Shown here: one piece after another, positions 20,773-28,981 of the stretch
How the letters are laid out: each line of letters begins with the position of its first letter
Numbering within the stretch: position 1 is the first letter of the stretch
DNA from: Verrucomicrobiota bacterium
Lineage (GTDB): Bacteria > Verrucomicrobiota > Verrucomicrobiia > Limisphaerales > J093
Direction of reading: 5' to 3'
Assembly (NCBI GenBank): GCA_012517065.1
Contig: JAAYVR010000180.1
Location: forward strand, 1 to 43,404
Length of the DNA stretch: 43,404 nt
Translations under genes and position numbers: made by a program
The notes under the pieces: generated by a model
What the model saw: the letters and a program-made list of their open reading frames with translations, nothing else
Databases searched by the model: none
Told to the model about the DNA's origin: nothing

Positions 20773-21489
20773 GTGAAGAGAGCGTTGGTGACAGGCGGAA
20801 GCCGCGGGCTAGGGTTGGCGATTTGCCGCCGTTTGTTGGATGACGGCTGGCGGGTTGTGACAACTTCGCGCACCTTTACGCCTGAATTGGCCGAGTTGAT
20901 GTCGTGTTCCGGCGGGAGACTGGAACATGCGGTTGTGGATTTTGGCCGGAGCGATGAAGTCAACAATTTTTTGCAGGAGCCGAGGTTCCTCGAAGGGTAC
21001 GACGGCTTTGTGGCGAACGCTGCTGTGGGCACGGAGGGATTGCTTACGCTAACCACCGAGGAAGCCCTGCGACACTGCATTGAAGTGAACCTTGTCGCGC
21101 CGATGCTGGTGGCGCGACAGGTCATCAAGGGGATGCTGGGCAAGGGTGGGAGCCTGGTTTTTGTGGCGTCGGTTGCGGCGCGGGTTGGGCTGTCGGGGCT
21201 AACAGTTTATTCTGCGACCAAGGGTGGTTTGGTATCATTTTCGCGGGCGGTGGCGCGTGAATACGGCGAGCGCGGGATAAGGTCGAACAGCGTTTTGCCG
21301 GGGTTCATGGCTACTGACATGACTTCGACGTTGGATGCGGAACAGCAGAAGCGCGTGGCAAGACGCGCTGCGTTGAAACGGGTCGGGACGGTCGAGGAAG
21401 TGGCGAACGTGACTTGCTATTTGTTGTCCGATGAAGCGCGGTTTGTGACTGGCACGGAGGTGGTGGTTGATGGAGGGTTTACAGCCTGA
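20773..21489 (+). CDS. Short-chain dehydrogenase/reductase (FabG-like)
   Basis: A 238-residue classical SDR, NAD(P)-dependent, probably reducing a 3-oxoacyl or sugar-derived carbonyl. The start is a GTG (KRALVTGGSRGLG). The cofactor-binding TGGSRGLG is at residues 7-14, NAAV (the NNAG position) at 82-85, and the catalytic Ser133, Tyr146 and Lys150 (VASVAA, YSATK) are present, with the C-terminal DGGFTA typical of FabG relatives. The end overlaps the acyltransferase start by 20 bases, indicating translational coupling. Given an acyl ligase on one side and an acyltransferase on the other, reduction of an activated acyl chain is plausible; modification of a nucleotide sugar is the alternative. 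Confidence 0.93.
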   Translation: MKRALVTGGSRGLGLAICRRLLDDGWRVVTTSRTFTPELAELMSCSGGRLEHAVVDFGRSDEVNNFLQEPRFLEGYDGFVANAAVGTEGLLTLTTEEALRHCIEVNLVAPMLVARQVIKGMLGKGGSLVFVASVAARVGLSGLTVYSATKGGLVSFSRAVAREYGERGIRSNSVLPGFMATDMTSTLDAEQQKRVARRAALKRVGTVEEVANVTCYLLSDEARFVTGTEVVVDGGFTA

Positions 21490-22108
21490 TTTGGACGGAG
21501 CAGCGGAGCTTGGACCGGGGCAATTGTTGCCTGAGAACCTGCTGCGGCGCGCGTTGCGGAGTTGCGGGCGCGGCACGCGGGTCTTTCGCGGGTGCAGACT
21601 GTTGCCGCCCGAGGCGATTTCAATGGGCGATTTTTGCCAGATTGACGAGGGCGTGATGATTTTTGCGGGCGAGGGCGTGGTTTTGGGTCGGCACGTGCAC
21701 ATGGCGTTTGGGAGTTCGATTTCGGGCGGTGGCTGGTGCGAGATTGGAGATTTTGCCGGGATCGGGGCGGGTGTTCGGTTGATCACGGGAACGGAGGTTG
21801 TTGATGGGAGCGGTTTGACGAACCCGACGATTCCTGCATCCTATCGGGCGGTGCACCGCGGTAGGGTTGTGATTGGTGCGCACGCGGTGGTATTCACGAA
21901 CGCTGTTGTGTTGCCGGATGTTGTGGTGGGCGAAGGCGCGATCGTGGCTGCGGGCTCGGTGGTGCACAGGGACCTCAAGCCGTGGTGCGTGTATGCGGGG
22001 AATCCGATTGTTCAAGTGGGAACAAGACCCGCAGAGAAGGTGATCGAGCTGGCGAGGCGGATCGTCGAGAGTGAGAGCGGGGAATCTTTTGGTAATACAA
22101 CGGGATGA
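21470..22108 (+). CDS. Hexapeptide-repeat (left-handed beta-helix) acyltransferase
   Basis: A 212-residue LbH-family transferase, probably adding an acetyl or other acyl group to a sugar or lipid-linked saccharide. From about residue 45 it has irregular hexapeptide turns (MGDFCQIDEGVMI, VVLGRHVHMAFGSSI, CEIGDFAGIGAGVRLI), an interrupting loop (NPTIPASYRAVHRG) and final turns (VVIGAHAVVFTNAVVLPDVV, AIVAAGSVVHRDL, YAGNPIV), as in WcaF/CysE-type enzymes. The ATG at 21470 is used; a TTG directly before it is the alternative. The gene overlaps the dehydrogenase by 20 bases, and its stop codon overlaps the EpsI-like start as ATGA. It most likely acts in the same surface-polymer pathway. Confidence 0.9.
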   Translation: MEGLQPDLDGAAELGPGQLLPENLLRRALRSCGRGTRVFRGCRLLPPEAISMGDFCQIDEGVMIFAGEGVVLGRHVHMAFGSSISGGGWCEIGDFAGIGAGVRLITGTEVVDGSGLTNPTIPASYRAVHRGRVVIGAHAVVFTNAVVLPDVVVGEGAIVAAGSVVHRDLKPWCVYAGNPIVQVGTRPAEKVIELARRIVESESGESFGNTTG

Positions 22109-23073
22109 CAGAGATGGGCGAACCTGATAAAAAGACCGCAAGCGGGATATTGCCGCCGGGCAAATGGCGAGTCGGCGCTGCAGTTTTTGCGTGTGTTGTG
22201 CTGGTGCTTTGGCTGTTTCCGCGCGTTTGGTACACGCAGAAGGACGCGGACAAAGGATTCATCTGGTTGACGGGCCAGACTTCTTTGCCCGGGTGGGAGT
22301 TCAAGCCGCTGCCCGTGGCCGAGTCGGCGGAACGCTTACTCGCTGCTGATGAGACGATCAGTGGCGAGTTCACGAACCTGACGGACGGCCGCGTGGTACA
22401 GGTTTTTCTTGCGAAACGTTACACGGAAAAACCGCATGACATTGGGCTGTTTGTGCACACGCCGGACCGGTGCTGGACCGAAGCCGGTTGGCGATTGGAC
22501 CCGATAGCGCCGGATTATGTCGAGGTGGATGTGCACGGGGCGCGGATCACGTTCGAGCGGCGGGTTTTTGTCCACAAGGACCGGCGTGAGCTTGTGTTGT
22601 TTGGCGGGCTCGTGGGCGGCCAGCCATTGCCTTATAGGCTTGACCACAACCTCTCGGTTGGCATGCGATCGGCGCTGCAAAAAGCCGTCAAACAGACCGG
22701 CGCGAAGTTGCGAGCGTCCGATCGGCTGCTCTGGCAACGCGTGTGGGAGTCTTTTCTCAGCCGCCGCCAGTTGTTTGGCCCGAAGATGTTTGTGAGGATA
22801 TCGACGAGGCTGGAAAGCGATGACACCAGAGCGGCCGATGCACTGTTGGTGAAAATGTTGAGCGAGTGGCTTCGGTCAGTTGATTTTGCCGAGGACATGC
22901 GGAATTGGAAGGAACGCAGGTCAAAGGGCAGCACAGCCGCAATCGAAGGATTTCTGCGGCCCCGGACATCTCGATGGAATGACGGTCCGAATATGTCTCG
23001 TCGGTCGGCCGGTCAAATTTCCTTGCTGGAGAAGGGCGGCCTTTGGAACTGCTGGGTGAATCATACGGCTTGA
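22105..23073 (+). CDS. EpsI-like exosortase-associated protein
   Basis: A 322-residue protein with one N-terminal membrane helix (residues 26-42, AAVFACVVLVLWLFPRV) and an exported domain resembling the EpsI family, which accompanies exosortases in polysaccharide loci. The family signature is the GLFVHTPDRCWTEAGW segment at about residues 112-127 (H-x-P-x-x-C...GW). The C-terminal 80 residues are longer than in EpsI and include a basic stretch (NWKERRSKGS). The start overlaps the preceding stop (ATGA), and only 4 bases separate its stop from the exosortase start. EpsI biochemistry is not established; it may be a protease-like or scaffold partner. Confidence 0.82.
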   Translation: MTEMGEPDKKTASGILPPGKWRVGAAVFACVVLVLWLFPRVWYTQKDADKGFIWLTGQTSLPGWEFKPLPVAESAERLLAADETISGEFTNLTDGRVVQVFLAKRYTEKPHDIGLFVHTPDRCWTEAGWRLDPIAPDYVEVDVHGARITFERRVFVHKDRRELVLFGGLVGGQPLPYRLDHNLSVGMRSALQKAVKQTGAKLRASDRLLWQRVWESFLSRRQLFGPKMFVRISTRLESDDTRAADALLVKMLSEWLRSVDFAEDMRNWKERRSKGSTAAIEGFLRPRTSRWNDGPNMSRRSAGQISLLEKGGLWNCWVNHTA

Positions 23074-23077
23074 CGGC

Positions 23078-24055
23078 ATGAACGGTGGCACGATGGCAGG
23101 GCAAATAGCAGGCGTGGAAAAGCGACCAAGCGCCATGGAAACACTGGGGACGCTTGTCCCGCTGGTGCCTTCGTTGCTGGCGATGGCGTGGCTGGTGTCG
23201 CAGGCGAAATGGTTTTGGTCAACCCGGCCTGATTTGAATTTTGGCTGGGTTGTGCTGATCCTGTGCTGTTATCTGTTGTGGGATGCGTGCGAGCGGGGGG
23301 TAACTCTCGAGTGGCGTGTGCGGTGGTGGGCGTTGGCAGCGGGCGTGGCGGGAGCTGGGTTGCTGTTTGTCGTGCAGGTTTACCAGGCTGCTTTTGGGAC
23401 GAATGCGGCATCGACACAAGGATTGGCATTGGGAGTACTGTTGATTTGTGCAGCGAACGTGGGGATTGCGTACGGGTGGCGTGGGGTGCGGTTGTTTGCG
23501 ATGCCGTTTGCTTTCATACTGGTGTCGTTGCCGCTGCCGAGCTTGATTCAGGGATTGGTGGTTAACGGATTGCAACATCGCGTGGCGGTGATCGACACCG
23601 AATTGTTGAATCTGATGGGGATCCCTGCACAACAAGTGGGCAGTCTGATTCAGTTGCCGAATGGGACAGTGGGGATTGACGAGGCGTGCAGCGGGATTAG
23701 AAGCCTGCAATCGACAGTGATGGCCTCGCTGTTTATTGGGTACCTTTCGCTGACGCGCGCAAGTTTGCGTGTGTTGCTATTGGTTGCGGGTGTGTTGCTG
23801 GCCATTACGGGCAATGTGATAAGGTCGTTGTATCTCTGTTTGTCGGCTTATCACAGAGGGATCGATTCGATATCGAAAGTGCATGATGCTGCGGGTTGGT
23901 CGATCCTGGCGTTCACGGCGGTCGGAGTAATCTTGATTTCATGGTGGTTTTCGAGGATGGAAGCCGTCGCAAATCGTTTGGCGATGTCCGCGCGCCGCGA
24001 GGAAAATGACCGCGAAGAAGCAAAGGTGGGGCAGGCAGAGCGAACCAAACTGTGA
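23078..24055 (+). CDS. Exosortase (transpeptidase-like integral membrane protein)
   Basis: A 325-residue polytopic membrane protein with about eight hydrophobic segments. The exosortase/archaeosortase active-site residues are all present: Cys204 in DEACSGIRSLQS, Arg249 in TGNVIRSLYL, and His269 in KVHDAAGW. Exosortases cleave and probably transfer proteins with a short C-terminal PEP-type sorting signal, coupled to exopolysaccharide production. Internal ATGs at residues 6 and 20 are alternative starts. The soluble, charged C-terminus (residues 300-325, REENDREEAKVG) is followed by a GTGA overlap with the sugar transferase. Coupling to EpsI and the transferase fits the standard EPS/exosortase arrangement. 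No substrate with a PEP-CTERM tail was found in the window. Confidence 0.93.
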   Translation: MNGGTMAGQIAGVEKRPSAMETLGTLVPLVPSLLAMAWLVSQAKWFWSTRPDLNFGWVVLILCCYLLWDACERGVTLEWRVRWWALAAGVAGAGLLFVVQVYQAAFGTNAASTQGLALGVLLICAANVGIAYGWRGVRLFAMPFAFILVSLPLPSLIQGLVVNGLQHRVAVIDTELLNLMGIPAQQVGSLIQLPNGTVGIDEACSGIRSLQSTVMASLFIGYLSLTRASLRVLLLVAGVLLAITGNVIRSLYLCLSAYHRGIDSISKVHDAAGWSILAFTAVGVILISWWFSRMEAVANRLAMSARREENDREEAKVGQAERTKL

Positions 24056-24654
24056 AGCGGTGTTTGGACCTTGTTTTGGTAGTGGTCACTGCGCCACTGT
24101 GGCTCCCCCTGATGTGCGCTGTGGCACTGGCAGTCCGTTTCAAGCTGGGAAAACCCATTCTGTTCCGCCAGCCGCGGGCCGGGTTCCACGGGCTCCAATT
24201 TGAATTGCTCAAGTTCCGCACGATGACCAATGCGCGCGACCCGCAAGGCCGCTTGTTGCCCGATGAACAACGGCTCACACCGTTCGGCCGATTGCTCAGA
24301 TCGACTTCACTCGATGAACTGCCTCAATTGTATAACGTCTTGCGCGGGGATATGAGCCTTGTCGGGCCGCGCCCGCTCCTGATGGAGTATCTGCCGCGTT
24401 ACACGCCTGAACAGGCCCGCCGTCATGAGGTGCGACCGGGAATAACAGGCTGGGCGCAGGTGAACGGCAGAAACGTGCTTTCATGGGAAGAGAAGTTTCG
24501 GATGGACGTGTGGTACGTGGACAATAGGTCTATCTGGCTTGACTTGAAGATACTCTGGCTCACGTTGCGAAGCGTGTTGGCGAGGCAGGGCATCAGCGCA
24601 CCTGGCGAAGCCACCATGCCGGAGTTCATGGGGTCGAATAGCGATACCAAGTAA
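24052..24654 (+). CDS. Initiating sugar-phosphate transferase (PglC/WcaJ C-terminal type)
   Basis: A 200-residue bacterial sugar transferase expected to move a sugar-1-phosphate from a nucleotide sugar to undecaprenyl phosphate, the first step in building a surface polysaccharide or glycan. It begins at a GTG overlapping the exosortase stop. One re-entrant membrane helix is at residues 4-28 (LDLVLVVVTAPLWLPLMCAV), FRTM at 55-58, the catalytic Asp88-Glu89 pair in SLDELPQLYNVLRGDMSLVG, then GPRPLL, and RPGITGWAQVNGR at 128-140. It is the short, monotopic class, without the N-terminal four-helix region of full WcaJ. The block ends here; no glycosyltransferases, flippase or polymerase follow, so the rest of the pathway must be elsewhere. 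Confidence 0.95.
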   Translation: MKRCLDLVLVVVTAPLWLPLMCAVALAVRFKLGKPILFRQPRAGFHGLQFELLKFRTMTNARDPQGRLLPDEQRLTPFGRLLRSTSLDELPQLYNVLRGDMSLVGPRPLLMEYLPRYTPEQARRHEVRPGITGWAQVNGRNVLSWEEKFRMDVWYVDNRSIWLDLKILWLTLRSVLARQGISAPGEATMPEFMGSNSDTK

Positions 24655-24882
24655 ACCGTAGCTGTCCCCGTTACGCGAGATCAGCGGATGGCAGGAACGC
24701 CACGGGCTTTTTTTGTTTACGCGTTGGCCCGCATATTCCGCAGCCTCAGACTTCCTGATGTTCCGGCCGCACAGAAGTTCTCGAACCGGAATTCGGGCTG
24801 ATACCATCTTCCAGAAATCGCCTGATTGCCAACGGCTTAAGCGTGGAAACCTGGTCGTGGCGTGTCGTTGACGTTCGCGGTG

Positions 24883-25366
24883 CGAATAGAGTGACAGACA
24901 CCATGTTTGGCGGAGCAAATAGAGTGACAGGCTCGTTGTTTGGGTTTTGACCCCCGGATTGCGGCATGGCCCGCGAATTGTCCCCCGTTCCAATCGGCGG
25001 TTGCCGAAGTCTGTGGAGGAACCCCTCGGCTGCCGATACGGGGACAGACACGGTGTTTGGGCATGAAACCAAAGCGGCAGCAAGCTGCCGCACTCCAGGC
25101 GCTTCGCGCTTGCCAACGCCCACTGCATCCGCGGCGGCGCGTTAGAAACGATTGGGATGAGTGGCGAGACCGAATGGGGCCGTATGGGGACAGACACGTT
25201 GTTTGGGCATCGAAACAAAGCGGCAGCAAGCTGCCGCACTCGAAGCGCTTCGCGCTTGCCAACGCCCACTGCATCCGCGGCGGCGCGTGAGAAACCATTG
25301 GGATCAGCGCGCTCTTCCTTGCGACGGAGTCGCAGGGCATATTCCATAGGCCGGCGTGGCTGAAGG
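24883..25366 (+). repeat. Composite dispersed repeat, copy R4 (with 147-bp tandem unit)
   Basis: Two AAATAGAGTGACAG-type boxes (24885, 24912) are followed by GATTGCGGCATGGCC, AATTGTCCCCCGTTCC and GGTTGCCGAAGTCTGTGG, and then two tandem copies of a 147-base unit starting at 25035 and 25182. Each unit holds GGGGACAGACACG, GTTTGGGCAT, GCGGCAGCAAGCTGCCGC, GCGCTTCGCGCTTGCC and CCCACTGCATCCGCGGCGGC. A GCGACGGAGTCGC hairpin module ends it (25321-25366). The rest of the gap to 25581 is GC-rich, with a further hairpin-prone stretch (25370-25440), and holds no supported gene. Confidence 0.88.
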
Positions 25367-25581
25367 TCCGGGGGGGTGCAAGAGCCGGGGGCGTTCCCCG
25401 GCAGGCGACTTTGGGTCCGGCTAGGCCGGGCTGGAAAACATGTGGGCTCAAGAATCACAGGCCCCCCTGTGCTGCAAAAAGCACAGTTGCACTCGAGGGG
25501 GTGAACCGGTAGAGTTGGCAAGCAAGAGCACGTGTAACCAGTGCGGTTTTGGTACTGTCTGCTTAAGAAACCAGACGTGAT

Positions 25582-26472
25582 ATGAGAACTGTGCCAGTAG
25601 TTAAGAGTAGGAATCAGGGCTTCACACTGATCGAGTTGTTGGTGGTGATAGCCATCATCGCGATCTTGGCCGGGATGTTGCTGCCCGCGCTCTCGAAGGC
25701 CAAGGCAAAGAGCCAGGGCATCATGTGCATGAACAACGGCAACCAAATGATCAAAGCATGGCACATGTACGCTTCGGATTATGAAGATTACCTTCCGCCG
25801 AACCCGGACGACGGCAACACAACCCCATATTACAACTGGTGCGGCGGTCAGGCCGGACAAGGCGGCGCCCAAGAGTTCAACAGTGATATTCTGAGAAACC
25901 CGACGAACAATCTGCTTGCCCCTTACACTGGCAACAGCGTCCAAATATATCACTGCCCCGCTGACAAACGGGTCGGTAACTACCAAGGCCCTGACACCAC
26001 GATGCGCGGTAAGAAGGTTCCTGCAGCACGCAGTTTCGCGATGAACCAGGCAGTGGGAACCAATCCATACAAGCGCGGCAAGGCGCCTGTGGACGGTCCG
26101 TGGCTCGATGGCGATCACAACCACACTGCAAATCGAACGTGGTATTGTTACGGCAAGCTTGGGGATTTCAACAGACCTGGGCCGTCTCAGGTATTCGTGC
26201 TGGTGGACGAGAACGTCCAAAGCCTGAACGACGCCGCTTTTGCAACAGTGGGACCAAAGCAGCCACCAATCTGGAAGCTCATCGATATTCCCGCCGCTTA
26301 CCACAACAACGCCTGTGGGTTCGCATTTGCTGACGGACACTCCGAAATCCACAAATGGCGAGATTCGCGCACCACCAAATACACAGGAAACAATATCACC
26401 GTGAATAACAGTCCCGACGCGTGGTGGCTGGCCACGCACGGATCTGCTCTGATCGCAGGACCAGATTTCTAA
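25582..26472 (+). CDS. Type II pseudopilin-like protein with H-X9-DG motif
   Basis: A 296-residue protein with a prepilin leader: [13 protein letters not shown], then [20 protein letters not shown], to be cut by prepilin peptidase after Gly13 and methylated at Phe14; Glu+5 is present. The following [14 protein letters not shown] and the C-terminal [16 protein letters not shown] (H-X9-DG) place it in the large pseudopilin family greatly expanded in Verrucomicrobiota and Planctomycetes. Its Cys residues (CMNN, CGG, CPAD) may form disulfides. It stands alone on the plus strand, with a terminator 24 bases after it and repeats before it. The role (secretion pseudopilus, surface filament or other) is not shown by context. 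A paralogue of almost the same design lies at 30646-31509. Confidence 0.93.
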   Translation: MRTVPVVKSRNQGFTLIELLVVIAIIAILAGMLLPALSKAKAKSQGIMCMNNGNQMIKAWHMYASDYEDYLPPNPDDGNTTPYYNWCGGQAGQGGAQEFNSDILRNPTNNLLAPYTGNSVQIYHCPADKRVGNYQGPDTTMRGKKVPAARSFAMNQAVGTNPYKRGKAPVDGPWLDGDHNHTANRTWYCYGKLGDFNRPGPSQVFVLVDENVQSLNDAAFATVGPKQPPIWKLIDIPAAYHNNACGFAFADGHSEIHKWRDSRTTKYTGNNITVNNSPDAWWLATHGSALIAGPDF

Positions 26473-26495
26473 AGGCCTCGTAACACAACTGTTCG

Positions 26496-26528
26496 CGCCC
26501 TCGTTGCAATTTGCAGCGAGGGCGTTTT
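26496..26528 (+). terminator. Rho-independent terminator of the pseudopilin gene
   Basis: CGCCCTCG and CGAGGGCG form an 8-bp stem, extended by a T-G pair and TGCA/TGCA to about 13 pairs around a 3-base loop, followed by TTTTAGTTT. It also lies opposite the convergent nucleotidyltransferase gene. Confidence 0.9.
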
Positions 26529-26738
26529 AGTTTGAGCTCCAGTCCGGCGCTTTTTCTCTCCTCCGTGGAACGGGTTGAATTCGTGCCAGTCTGTGGTTCG
26601 TGGTCTGTCGTGCATGGTGCGCATGTTTGGTCCAGCCTTGGAAACCTCAGCAGCCCCTTCCAGATACACCCATGCATTGCTGTGCCGATCGTGCGGTATT
26701 AGCCTAACGCCGCATGGTCGGTCTGAGGCAGAGTCTTG

Positions 26739-27491
26739 CTAAATCGAATCGCGCTCGAGAGCTGCCAGCACTGCCGGGTCACGCACGTCCACCCAACGGC
26801 CTTCAATCACAAGCCCAGCCAACCGATGTCCAACTGCCACCATGTCGGCAATCGCATCCGTAAGTTCATATTCGCCCCTTGGCGATTTCTGCAATCGGGC
26901 TGTGAAATCGAACAGGAAAGGCCGAAAGATGTAAATGCCTGCATTGTACCATGCCGGGTCGCCCGGTTTCAGCCAGCCTTCCTCTTTCAGTCTCGAGAGT
27001 TCGGCAGGGCTTGGTTTCTCGACGATTTTCTTCAGACAGAACTCGGAGTCGAAAAAATTGATGGCGCCCTTGGTTACGTCTTCGCCTGCAGTGACCGTTA
27101 TTACGCCCGCAAAATTGCCCTCGGCGAACCTTCGAATCATCCGACCGTAAGTCTCGGGTCGGACCAGAATGTCACCGTAGGTAAGGAGGAAGGCGTCATT
27201 TCCGATGAAATCGCGTGCAGGTTCGGCAGCTTTCCCGGTCCCGTCCTGCACCTCTTGTCTCGCAAACTGAATCTCTGCGTCCTTGCGAGTTCTGCTCTTG
27301 AAGTAGTCCTCGATCACGTTTCCCTGCCACCCGGTGACGATGCACAACTCACGAATGCCCGCGGCCACGATTCCGTCCACAATATGCTCCAAAATGGCCT
27401 TGCCTTTGACCTTGAGCATTGGTTTCGGAAGCTTCGCGGTCAACTCTTTCATTCGCGTTCCCCTGCCTGCAGCGAGAATGACAGCTTTCAC
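26739..27491 (-). CDS. Sugar nucleotidyltransferase (NTP_transferase family)
   Basis: A 250-residue cytoplasmic enzyme of the RmlA/GalU-like fold, expected to make a nucleotide sugar from an NTP and a sugar-1-phosphate. It starts at a GTG with a GAGGG ribosome-binding site. Visible motifs are the N-terminal pyrophosphorylase signature VILAAGRGTRMKELT (residues 4-18), KPML at 23-26, the metal-binding YGD near 113, the VEKP-type segment KIVEKPSP, and YNAGIYIFRP. Its C-terminus (GRWVDVRDP) shows the usual W.D.G/R motif. There is no left-handed helix extension, so it is a single-domain form. It is downstream of the phosphoglycerate mutase on the same strand but separated by 243 bases and hairpins. 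It could feed the exosortase-locus polysaccharide; the sugar is unknown. Confidence 0.92.
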   Translation of the reverse strand: MKAVILAAGRGTRMKELTAKLPKPMLKVKGKAILEHIVDGIVAAGIRELCIVTGWQGNVIEDYFKSRTRKDAEIQFARQEVQDGTGKAAEPARDFIGNDAFLLTYGDILVRPETYGRMIRRFAEGNFAGVITVTAGEDVTKGAINFFDSEFCLKKIVEKPSPAELSRLKEEGWLKPGDPAWYNAGIYIFRPFLFDFTARLQKSPRGEYELTDAIADMVAVGHRLAGLVIEGRWVDVRDPAVLAALERDSI

Positions 27492-27554
27492 GGATCAACC
27501 CTCAAGAACTCAAACAGTTTAATCAACCTCGTAGCACCCGTAGCAGTCCAACTA

Positions 27555-27584
27555 CACGGGATCAGCCCGTGGGCCTTTCGGCCC
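27555..27584. other. Paired small hairpins in the apgM-nucleotidyltransferase gap
   Basis: CACGGG-ATCAG-CCCGTG (27555-27571) abuts GGGCC-TTTC-GGCCC (27571-27584). There is no T-run, so a terminator is unlikely. It may act in the leader of the downstream minus-strand gene (start at 27491). Confidence 0.4.
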
Positions 27585-27677
27585 AACAAGAAGTTTCGTG
27601 GCGACTCAAGTTTGTCGGCTACGGCTGCGGACGTTGTTTGCAACGCGAATTTAATGCGTCCAACACCGGGAACAATT

Positions 27678-27711
27678 GGGTGGCATTGACCAGCACTGGC
27701 TCAGGCCACCC
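27678..27711 (-). terminator. Possible terminator of apgM
   Basis: GGGTGGC (27678-27684) pairs with GCCACCC (27705-27711), enclosing a smaller CCAG/CTGG hairpin. It begins 24 bases after the apgM stop codon on the minus strand. The following AATTGTT is only weakly T-rich, so this is tentative. Confidence 0.45.
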
Positions 27712-27734
27712 TGTATAGCTTGAAAAACGACGGG

Positions 27735-28961
27735 TTATGCGCCGAACTTATCAAGCATCTTGGCGTTCGCCTGCATGTAGCGAATAAGATACTTGGCTTC
27801 GAACAAACCGAGCGACCCGAGGTTCGCGCCTGTTTCTGTGAAGCGCTCGAGCTTATCGGAGCCGCTGTACGGCGAATGAATCAGGACCGGCTGCGGATGC
27901 CACGAGTGCCCTTTCATTGCGCATGGGGTGGAATGATCACCCGTTATCGCCAGCACGTCGGGCTTGCGACGCAAAAGGACCGGGAGCGCGGCATCGAATT
28001 CTTCGATTGCCTTTTTCTTGGCCTCGAAATTGCCGTCTTCGCCAAACCCGTCGGTGTACTTGTAATGGATGAAGAAGAAATCGTAGTTCTCGTATTCCTT
28101 CAGGTAACGCTCGAACTGTTCGGTGATTGTCTGGGGTCCTTCGAGCTGGGTCATGCCAACGAGGCGCGCGAGGCCCTTGTACATTGGGTATGTAGCGATT
28201 GACGCTGCTTTGAGCCGGTAGCGTTCTGAGAACGCCGGAATTGTCGGTTGGTTTGATATCCCGCGCAACAAGAACCCATTTGCGGGCGCTTTGTCCGCGA
28301 GCAAGGGCAGCACCTGCTCGTACAACTTAGCCACCACTTTGGCGAGTTTACGTGCTTTGGCGCATTTCTTGTTGACCGGTTCGGCTGGCGGCACTGGAAG
28401 CTTTTCGCGGTGCGGATCAGCGTCGGTCAACGGCCCTGCGATTCCTTTGCCACGGAACACCACAACGAATCGATGCTGTTTTGCCGCCTTAATGATTACC
28501 TCGACATCGTCGATTTTCTTGATTTTAGCGGCGAGCATTGCGCAAAGCTCTTCGCAGACGGCGGTGTCGATGCGGCCTGCCCGTCGATCAAGGACAATGC
28601 CTTTGGAGTCGATCGTGCAGAAATTGGCGCGCGCCGCAACGTCGGTCGGTTCAAGCTCGATCCCAAGGCCAAGCGCTTCGATAACTCCGCGCCCCACTTG
28701 GAATTCGATCGGATCGTACCCGAACAGCGCAAAGTGTCCCGGTCCGCTCCCCGGCGTGATTCCAGGGGCGACAGGGATCATTCTGCCCTGCGCGCAACCG
28801 GATCGGACAAGAGCGTCGAGGTTTGGTGTACGCGCCGCTTCGAGCGGCGTCATGTTGCCCTGTTCAGGTGTAGCGATATCTCCAAGCCCGTCCAGGACGA
28901 CCAGGGCGAGCTTGGCTTTGGTAGCCAATGTCAATTCAGAATAAACGCTATCAAGGTTCAT
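27735..28961 (-). CDS. apgM: 2,3-bisphosphoglycerate-independent phosphoglycerate mutase, archaeal type
   Basis: A 408-residue cytoplasmic glycolytic enzyme interconverting 3- and 2-phosphoglycerate, of the alkaline-phosphatase superfamily and the archaeal ApgM branch (about 400 residues), not the 510-residue bacterial GpmI. The start is the ATG at 28961 (MNLDSVYSEL); a longer in-frame extension to 29168 is rejected because it overlaps the upstream oxidoreductase gene and looks like antisense translation. Metal-site residues are visible in VVLDGLGD (Asp24), ITPGSGPGHFALFGYDP (residues 68-84, including the candidate phosphoryl-accepting Ser72), ITGDHSTP (about 339-346) and KGHSWHPQPVL (about 350-360). 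Only 20 bases separate it from the stop of the gene upstream. With pyruvate phosphate dikinase in the window it supports ordinary lower glycolysis/gluconeogenesis. Confidence 0.96.
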   Translation of the reverse strand: MNLDSVYSELTLATKAKLALVVLDGLGDIATPEQGNMTPLEAARTPNLDALVRSGCAQGRMIPVAPGITPGSGPGHFALFGYDPIEFQVGRGVIEALGLGIELEPTDVAARANFCTIDSKGIVLDRRAGRIDTAVCEELCAMLAAKIKKIDDVEVIIKAAKQHRFVVVFRGKGIAGPLTDADPHREKLPVPPAEPVNKKCAKARKLAKVVAKLYEQVLPLLADKAPANGFLLRGISNQPTIPAFSERYRLKAASIATYPMYKGLARLVGMTQLEGPQTITEQFERYLKEYENYDFFFIHYKYTDGFGEDGNFEAKKKAIEEFDAALPVLLRRKPDVLAITGDHSTPCAMKGHSWHPQPVLIHSPYSGSDKLERFTETGANLGSLGLFEAKYLIRYMQANAKMLDKFGA

Positions 28962-28981
28962 GTTGTTGTTCGATTTATGGT

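Noticed and set aside
24481-26439. Long minus-strand open frame of 652 codons
   Set aside because: It runs antisense to the sugar transferase and the pseudopilin and through a composite repeat; its product has no domain and the frame is explained by GC-rich antisense translation and low stop frequency.
27571-27584. GGGCC-TTTC-GGCCC as a terminator
   Set aside because: No T-run follows on either strand, so it was kept only as a hairpin.
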